Source: Oscillospiraceae bacterium (GTDB lineage Bacteria > Bacillota_A > Clostridia > Oscillospirales > Oscillospiraceae). From it: a stretch of 7,261 bases of DNA. The notes below the pieces were generated by a model. That model saw nothing but the letters and a program-made list of their open reading frames with translations, was not told where the DNA came from and ran no database searches. Shown here piece by piece: positions 1-4,461 of this stretch. A program made the translations under genes and the position numbers. Within the stretch, counting starts at the first letter, position 1. Every line of letters starts with the position of its first letter. The stretch is from positions 1 to 7,261 of the forward strand of contig JAFQLA010000003.1 of the NCBI GenBank assembly GCA_017396725.1, read 5' to 3'.

Positions 1-2
1 AC

Positions 3-1481
3 AAGATCGGCGTTAAGAAGGACGGCACCATCGTTGCATGGGAAGGCCAGCAGATCGATAACTCCGGCGCTTACAACAACCAGACTCTGTACATGAACTG
101 GCGCGCCAACGTTCACTCCACCGGTCCTTATGTAATTCCTCACGTCTCCACCGATACCTTCGGTGTATTCACCAACAACATCCACTCCGGCGCAATGCGC
201 GGCTACAGCTCTCCTCAGCTGATCTGGGCTCAGGAACAGTTCATCGATGAAGTGGCTGAAGCTCTGGGAATGGATGAAGTGGAATTCAGAAGAAAGAACT
301 GCCTGAAGGAAGGCTCCATCACCGCTACCGGTGCTCCTGTGGAACACGTGATCCTGCAGGAAGTTATGGACTACACCGTTGAGCAGACCGACTATCAGCG
401 CAAGCGCGCCGAATACAAGAAGCAGACTTCCGAAAAGAAGCGCAAGGGTATCGGTATGTCCATCTGCTACCGCAGCTGCGGCTTCGGTGCAGAACAGCCC
501 GACGCAGACGGCTGCTTCATGAAGGTCAACGAAGACGGCTCTGTCAGCGTGAACATCGGCCTTACCGAAATGGGTCAGGGTCTGAAGACCACCTTCGGTC
601 TGATCGCCGCTGAAGCTTTGGGCGTTCCCTATGAATCTGTATTCTGCTACGGCTGCGACACTCACGCTATCCTCGACAGCGGTATGACCGCTGCTTCCCG
701 CGGTACCGTTATGGGCGCTCAGTCCGTTAAGAAGGCCGGTCTGGCTCTGCATAAGGTCCTTATTCAGGACGCTCTGGAACTCAAGCTCCTGCCTCTGGAT
801 AAGGTGGAAGAAGAATATGGCCTTGAAAAGGGCTCCCTCAGCTTCGATAACATCGCCATTGACGATGTGGATCTGCGCAACGGCGTATTCTTCCTCAAGA
901 AGTATCCCAATGTTACCCTGCCTCTGTCCGTAGTGTCCACCGTCGGTACCTTCACCGGCAAGAACCTGGGCGCTTACGAGTGGTATGAACCCGAACCCTT
1001 CAACCAGAACCATGCTACCGGTCAGGGTAAGGCCGGCCCCACCTTCGGTTACGGCTGCTGCGTAGCAGAAGTTGAAGTTGACATGACCACCGGTTTTGTT
1101 GATGTCAAGAAGGTGACCTCCAGCCACGATGTCGGTACCGTTATCAATCCTCCCATGGCAAAGGGCCAGATCTACGGCGGTATCGTAATGGGCTGCGGTT
1201 ACGGCATCAGCGAAGAAGTGAATGTCAGCAAGGGCAGAGTCAAGGACACCAACTTCGACTCCTACATCATTCCCACTTCTATGGACGCTCCCGAAATGAA
1301 GATCAACCTCTTCGAGTGTGATGACCCCGTGGGTACTTACGGTGCAAAGAGCCTTGGCGAGCCTTCCACCGAAGCAGTCGGCGCAGCTATTGCAAACGCT
1401 GTTTACAATGCTACCGGCCGCCGCATCTACAACAACCCCGCAACTCTTGAAAACGTCCTGCTGGGCAAGAAGCTGTCTTAA
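3..1481 (+). CDS. XDH-family molybdopterin-binding (large) subunit, operon A, 5'-truncated by window edge
   Basis: The frame is open from base 3 to the TAA at 1479-1481, giving 492 residues. Family members have about 750, so roughly 275 N-terminal residues lie outside the window. ATG at 93 is internal, because residues before it (for example VKKDGTIVAWEG) already align with the operon B paralogue. Visible active-site motifs, numbered within this fragment, are: AMRGYSSPQ with the active-site Arg at about residue 66; TEMGQG at about 188-193, a pterin-binding loop; ASRGT at about 231-235; and SLGEP with the catalytic Glu at about 453. These are hallmarks of the Mo-pterin domain of xanthine dehydrogenase and aldehyde oxidase enzymes. 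The GGFGGK loop and any substrate-binding Glu or Gln after it are off the window, so substrate cannot be judged. The protein should act in the cytoplasm with the next two gene products. Lysine is encoded by AAG wherever I checked, suggesting high expression. Family is certain; substrate (xanthine, hypoxanthine, nicotinate, aldehyde or other) is open. Confidence 0.95.
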   Translation, partial: KIGVKKDGTIVAWEGQQIDNSGAYNNQTLYMNWRANVHSTGPYVIPHVSTDTFGVFTNNIHSGAMRGYSSPQLIWAQEQFIDEVAEALGMDEVEFRRKNCLKEGSITATGAPVEHVILQEVMDYTVEQTDYQRKRAEYKKQTSEKKRKGIGMSICYRSCGFGAEQPDADGCFMKVNEDGSVSVNIGLTEMGQGLKTTFGLIAAEALGVPYESVFCYGCDTHAILDSGMTAASRGTVMGAQSVKKAGLALHKVLIQDALELKLLPLDKVEEEYGLEKGSLSFDNIAIDDVDLRNGVFFLKKYPNVTLPLSVVSTVGTFTGKNLGAYEWYEPEPFNQNHATGQGKAGPTFGYGCCVAEVEVDMTTGFVDVKKVTSSHDVGTVINPPMAKGQIYGGIVMGCGYGISEEVNVSKGRVKDTNFDSYIIPTSMDAPEMKINLFECDDPVGTYGAKSLGEPSTEAVGAAIANAVYNATGRRIYNNPATLENVLLGKKLS

Positions 1482-1496
1482 GGAGGGTATGTAAAT

Positions 1497-2375
1497 ATGT
1501 ATCAGTATGATTTCTTACTGCCTGGTAGCGTAAAGGAAGCCTGCGAATATCTTGCTCAGTACGGCAAGAAGGCTGCCTGCCTCGCTGGCGGCACCGACAT
1601 TATTGTTCAGATCCACGAAAAGAGCAAGCGTTGGGCCGGCCTTGAATATATCGTTGATATTTCCCATCTGGAAAGCGAACTCAAGTACATCCGCGAAGAT
1701 GAAAAGTATCTTTACATCGGCGCAATGTGCACCCACACCGAACTGGAACGCAGCGAGCTGGTGCAGAAGTATCTGCCCTGCCTGAGCAAGGCTTCCAGCC
1801 TGGTTGGCTCTCCTCAGGTCCGCAATGCCGGTACCATCGGCGGCGCAGTCTGCAACGCACTGCCCGCATCCGATCCTCTGCCCGCTCTCGTTATGGCTGA
1901 CGCTGTAGCTGAGATCGTTGGCGTGGAAGGCACCCGTCAGGTTAAGCTGGTTGACCTGTATCTGGATAAGGGCGCTCTGGCTCTTAACGCAGGCGAACTG
2001 GTCAAGGGCTTTATCATTGAAAAGCTGCCCGAAAACACCATGATGGGCTTTGTAAAGCTGGGCCGCCGCAAGGCTCTGGCTATCTCCCGTCTGAACGCTT
2101 CCGTTGCTATCGCTCTGGATGCTGATGGCAACATTAACTTCGCTCGCGTGGCTCCCGGCTGTATCTTCAAGGTACCCGCCCGCGTGGAAAGTGCTGAAGC
2201 TCTGCTGCTGGGCAAGAAGCCCTCTCTGGAACTCTTCCAGGCTGCAGGTGTGGAAGTTGGCGAAGAAATGGTCCGCCGCACCGGCGTGCGTTGGTCCACC
2301 GAGTATAAGAAGCCTGCCGTACAGGCAATCGTATGTGATGCGCTGGCTGAAGCCGCGGGATTGGAGCAGGTATGA
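1497..2375 (+). CDS. XDH-family FAD-binding (medium) subunit, operon A
   Basis: This 292-residue protein matches the usual length of the separate FAD subunit (E. coli XdhB is about 292). The N-terminal FAD-binding domain carries LAGGTD at residues 29-34 and the RNAGTIGG loop at about 109-116, both contacting FAD in this fold (CO-dehydrogenase flavoprotein family). The C-terminal domain has GRRKALAISRLN at about 189-200 and RWSTEYKKP at about 265-273. Its role is to take electrons from the [2Fe-2S] clusters and pass them to NAD+ or another acceptor. There is no cysteine-rich insertion of the kind that holds a [4Fe-4S] cluster in 4-hydroxybenzoyl-CoA reductase, which argues against that enzyme. 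The start is set by AAGGAGGG at 1480-1487, overlapping the stop of the preceding gene, with about 10 bases to the ATG. The stop overlaps the next start in ATGA. The protein is clearly paralogous to the product of 3096-3965, especially over its C-terminal third. Confidence 0.95.
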   Translation: MYQYDFLLPGSVKEACEYLAQYGKKAACLAGGTDIIVQIHEKSKRWAGLEYIVDISHLESELKYIREDEKYLYIGAMCTHTELERSELVQKYLPCLSKASSLVGSPQVRNAGTIGGAVCNALPASDPLPALVMADAVAEIVGVEGTRQVKLVDLYLDKGALALNAGELVKGFIIEKLPENTMMGFVKLGRRKALAISRLNASVAIALDADGNINFARVAPGCIFKVPARVESAEALLLGKKPSLELFQAAGVEVGEEMVRRTGVRWSTEYKKPAVQAIVCDALAEAAGLEQV

Positions 2376-2863
2376 CCAAGAGAATTTTGAACTTTACTTT
2401 GAACGGTAAGGCAACTTCCGTTGAGATCGAACCCAATCAGCGTCTGCTGGATGTCCTCAGAGACAATCTGCACCTGACTGGTACCAAGGAAGGCTGCAGC
2501 GTTGGCGAATGCGGCGCTTGCACCGTTATCATTGACGGCAAGGCAGTTACTTCCTGCCTGACCCTGGCTGCATCTTGCGAAGGCCGCAATGTGGTCACCA
2601 TCGAAGGCGTTGCTGACGGTGATAAGCTGCATCCTGTTCAGGAAGCTATCCTGCGTCACAATGCACAGCAGTGCGGTTATTGCATTCCCGGTTTCGTCAT
2701 GAGCGCCAAGGCTCTGCTGGATGAAAACTGCGACTGCACCAAGGAAGAAATCCGCCGCGCTATTTCCGGTAACCTTTGCCGCTGCACCGGTTATGAACAG
2801 CTCATCGAAGCTATCTATGATGCTGCTCAGGAACTGAAGGCCGTAAAGATGACCAAGATCTAA
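2372..2863 (+). CDS. XDH-family [2Fe-2S] (small) subunit, operon A
   Basis: This 163-residue iron-sulfur subunit has the two-domain layout of the family. The N-terminal plant-ferredoxin-like domain binds one [2Fe-2S] cluster with Cys42, 47, 50 and 62 (CSVGECGAC, then SC). The C-terminal helical domain binds the second with Cys101, 104, 136 and 138 (QCGYCIPG, then CRC). It relays electrons from the Mo centre to FAD. The Gln before Cys101 is the conserved residue that contacts the pterin. Two features are unusual. The second-cluster motif reads CGYCIPG where the family normally has CGFCTPG, as the paralogue in operon B does. Extra cysteines are also present at 69, 120 and 122 (CDC). The gene overlaps the FAD gene by four bases (ATGA), with a GGAG at 2363-2366 as a plausible ribosome site, so translation is probably coupled. 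A terminator follows within a few bases. Confidence 0.95.
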   Translation: MTKRILNFTLNGKATSVEIEPNQRLLDVLRDNLHLTGTKEGCSVGECGACTVIIDGKAVTSCLTLAASCEGRNVVTIEGVADGDKLHPVQEAILRHNAQQCGYCIPGFVMSAKALLDENCDCTKEEIRRAISGNLCRCTGYEQLIEAIYDAAQELKAVKMTKI

Positions 2864-2867
2864 AGCT

Positions 2868-2900
2868 AAAAAAAGAGGAAGGGAAACCTTCCTCTTTTTT
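2868..2900 (+). terminator. Intrinsic terminator of operon A
   Basis: A perfect 8-bp stem (GAGGAAGG at 2875-2882 and CCTTCCTC at 2887-2894) closes a GAAA tetraloop and is followed by six T. The A-run at 2868-2874 can extend the stem by pairing with the T-run and could give weaker termination on the opposite strand. It lies five bases after the stop of the [2Fe-2S] gene, so it most likely ends the operon A transcript. Confidence 0.93.
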
Positions 2901-2924
2901 ATTTTGCAATTTGCGAAATAGGTA

Positions 2925-2953
2925 TTGACTATTGGGTTTATCGATGATAAACT
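2925..2953 (+). promoter_or_regulatory. Predicted sigma-A promoter of operon B
   Basis: TTGACT (2925-2930) and TAAACT (2948-2953) are separated by 17 bases. A TG one base upstream of the -10 box (2945-2946) makes it an extended -10. The expected start of transcription is about base 2960. That leaves a leader of about 135 bases before the first start codon, which includes the hairpin at 3032-3069. The promoter lies directly after the operon A terminator and is the best candidate in the intergenic region. Confidence 0.7.
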
Positions 2954-2959
2954 ATAGAA

Positions 2960-3031
2960 AATTGATATAAGGACTTGAACTGTTGATAATCAAGTTACTC
3001 GAGAATCTGTAAGTTACGAATGTGAACTAAG
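2960..3031 (+). promoter_or_regulatory. Operon B leader RNA (candidate attenuation leader, class unknown)
   Basis: This is the stretch between the predicted start of transcription and the leader hairpin. It can form a 7-bp hairpin (2972-2978 with 2990-2996, 11-base loop, one G-U pair). It also carries a near-perfect dyad TTGAT-A-ATCAA at 2983-2993, two copies of AAGTTAC (2992-2998 and 3011-3017), and the palindrome GTAAGTTAC at 3009-3017. I compared it by eye with the purine riboswitch core and did not see the conserved loop and junction bases, so I make no riboswitch class call. It also contains a possible nine-codon leader ORF, listed separately. Confidence 0.45.
2983..3012 (+). CDS. Possible leader peptide ORF (9 residues, TTG start)
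   Basis: TTG at 2983 opens a frame that encodes MIIKLLENL and stops at TAA 3010-3012, about 20 bases before the leader hairpin. AAGGA at 2969-2973 lies nine bases upstream and could serve as a weak ribosome site. The position fits a translated attenuator leader. However, the start codon is non-ATG, the peptide is very short and chance occurrence is likely. Treat it as a hypothesis only. Confidence 0.15.
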   Translation: MIIKLLENL

Positions 3032-3069
3032 AGAGGAGGGGGTATTTTCCCCCTCCTTTTTTCTTTTTT
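3032..3069 (+). terminator. Terminator-like hairpin in the operon B leader (candidate attenuator)
   Basis: GGAGGGGG (3035-3042) pairs perfectly with CCCCCTCC (3049-3056) around a six-base TATTTT loop. AGA (3032-3034) can extend the stem into the T-run, and TTTTTTCTTTTTT (3057-3069) follows. This is a strong intrinsic terminator by sequence. Operon A already has its own terminator 135 bases upstream, and this one sits after the predicted operon B promoter and before its first gene, so premature termination control is the natural reading. A backup terminator for operon A is the alternative. Confidence 0.85.
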
Positions 3070-3095
3070 GGACAGATGGGAAGGAGTGTTGGCGC

Positions 3096-3965
3096 ATGAA
3101 AGATTTGCGTTACTTTAAACCGAAAACCTGGCAGGAAGCTTTGGCGCTGAAAGCGGAACATGGCGCAAAGATGCGTGTTCTGGCAGGAGGCACCGATCTT
3201 ATGGTGCAGCTGCGCCAAGGCGCCAAGCAGCTGGATGGGGTTACCATGCTGCTGGATCTGAGTGCTGTGGAAGGAATGTCGGGTATCGAAGTGGGGGAAA
3301 AGACCGTCCGTATTGGGGCGCTGACCACCCATTCTCAGATGAACCATTCTCCCGAGCTTCGAAAGCATGCGGAATTCCTTAGTGTGGCGGCTTCTACCGT
3401 CGGCTCTGAGCAGATCCGAAATGTGGGTACCGTAGGCGGCAATATCTGCAATGCGTCCCCTGCGGCAGATACCCCTTCAGCGCTGATGGCGCTGGATGCG
3501 CGGCTCATCGTAAAGAGTCTTCGGGGTGAGCGGGTGCTTCCTTTGGGTGAAGCTTATGTAAAAAGCGGTGTTCTTGCTTTGGAAGATGATGAGGTCGTCT
3601 CCGCTGTGGAGTTTGACCGTATTGATGGCTATACGACCGCCTTTATCAAAGTGGGCCGCCGCAAAGCGCTGGCCATTTCCCGAATGAATATGGCGGTGGC
3701 GCTGCGGGTTGTGGACGGTATCATCGAAGATAGCCGCATTGTGCCCGGCTGTGTGTTTTCCACACCTGCCCGTGTGGAAAAAGCGGAGGGATTTCTCAAG
3801 GGGAAGGCGCCCTCTTTGGAGCTTTTTGAAGCTTGCGGTGATATCGTATCTGAAGTAATGATCGAAAAGACCGGTATTCGCTGGTCTACGGAATATAAAA
3901 AGCCTGTGGTAGAAGCGTTGACAGCGCAGGCTCTCTGCCGCGCGGCAGGGATCGATGAAGAGTAA
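3096..3965 (+). CDS. XDH-family FAD-binding (medium) subunit, operon B
   Basis: This 289-residue FAD subunit is the first gene of operon B. LAGGTD at residues 29-34 and IRNVGTVGGNICN at about 107-119 are the two FAD-contacting motifs. The GGNICN version is the common family form, while the operon A paralogue has GGAVCN. The C-terminal domain shows GRRKALAISRMN at about 187-198 and RWSTEYKKP at about 262-270, nearly identical to the paralogue. The inferred role is to oxidise the reduced [2Fe-2S] clusters and reduce NAD+ or another acceptor. AAGGAG at 3081-3086, nine bases before the ATG, supports this start. No [4Fe-4S] insertion is present. AAA and AAG lysine codons are mixed, unlike operon A. 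The stop is 13 bases before the next start. Confidence 0.95.
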   Translation: MKDLRYFKPKTWQEALALKAEHGAKMRVLAGGTDLMVQLRQGAKQLDGVTMLLDLSAVEGMSGIEVGEKTVRIGALTTHSQMNHSPELRKHAEFLSVAASTVGSEQIRNVGTVGGNICNASPAADTPSALMALDARLIVKSLRGERVLPLGEAYVKSGVLALEDDEVVSAVEFDRIDGYTTAFIKVGRRKALAISRMNMAVALRVVDGIIEDSRIVPGCVFSTPARVEKAEGFLKGKAPSLELFEACGDIVSEVMIEKTGIRWSTEYKKPVVEALTAQALCRAAGIDEE

Positions 3966-3971
3966 AGGAGG
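3966..3971 (+). promoter_or_regulatory. Ribosome binding site that fixes the start of the operon B [2Fe-2S] gene
   Basis: AGGAGG starts directly after the stop of the FAD gene and lies seven bases before ATG 3979. The alternative upstream ATG at 3955 would add MKSKGGGR, residues encoded by the ribosome site itself, and has no site of its own. The start at 3979 is therefore preferred. Confidence 0.85.
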
Positions 3972-3978
3972 CGGAAGA

Positions 3979-4461
3979 ATGAAACTGAATTTTATTCTCA
4001 ACGGTGAAGATACCACCGTGGAAGTGGCAGAAAATACCCGCCTTGTGGATCTTCTGCGCAATGAATTCCATCTTACCGGCACCAAGGAAGGCTGCGGTGT
4101 TGGTGAATGCGGAGCATGCACCGTAGTGCTGGACGGTAAGGCGGTAGCTTCCTGCCTTGTGCTGGCAGTCAGCGTGGAAGGAAAGAGCGTGCTCACGATT
4201 GAAGGCCTTTCCCAAAACGGCCAGTTGGATCCTATTCAGGAAGCATTTATCGACCATCATGCCGCTCAGTGCGGTTTCTGTACTCCCGGCTTTATCATGA
4301 GTGCCAAGGCGCTGCTGGATGCCAATCCTTCTCCCACCCGCGAGGAGATCCGCACGGCGATTTCCGGCAACATCTGCCGCTGCACAGGTTACCACCAGAT
4401 CGTGGACGCCATTGAAGACGCGGCAGAGCGCTATCGGAAGAGAAGGGAGGGCAAAGCATGA
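3979..4461 (+). CDS. XDH-family [2Fe-2S] (small) subunit, operon B
   Basis: From the preferred start this is a 160-residue protein, close to the roughly 159 residues of E. coli XdhC. The first cluster is bound by Cys39, 44, 47 and 59 (CGVGECGAC, then SC), and the second by Cys98, 101, 133 and 135 (QCGFCTPG, then CRC). This is the canonical spacing for the family's two-cluster electron relay between Mo and FAD. Unlike the operon A paralogue, the second-cluster motif is the standard CGFCTPG, and there are no cysteines beyond the eight ligands. The C-terminal tail is basic (YRKRREGK). The last codons overlap the Mo-subunit start in ATGA, and the AAGGGAGGG site for that gene (4443-4451) lies inside this frame, suggesting coupled translation. 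Confidence 0.95.
   Translation: MKLNFILNGEDTTVEVAENTRLVDLLRNEFHLTGTKEGCGVGECGACTVVLDGKAVASCLVLAVSVEGKSVLTIEGLSQNGQLDPIQEAFIDHHAAQCGFCTPGFIMSAKALLDANPSPTREEIRTAISGNICRCTGYHQIVDAIEDAAERYRKRREGKA

Noticed and set aside
1497..2375. 4-hydroxybenzoyl-CoA reductase beta-type subunit
   Set aside because: That subunit carries an inserted cysteine cluster for a [4Fe-4S] centre and is longer. Neither FAD subunit here has such an insertion.
2960..3031. Guanine/xanthine-type purine riboswitch upstream of operon B
   Set aside because: The location and probable enzyme fit, but I could not find the conserved loop and junction bases or the three-way stem arrangement. Only the terminator and promoter are supported.
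3955..3978. Upstream ATG start for the operon B [2Fe-2S] protein (extra MKSKGGGR)
   Set aside because: Those codons encode the ribosome site for the ATG at 3979, and family members begin close to the KLNFILNG strand, so the shorter start is preferred.
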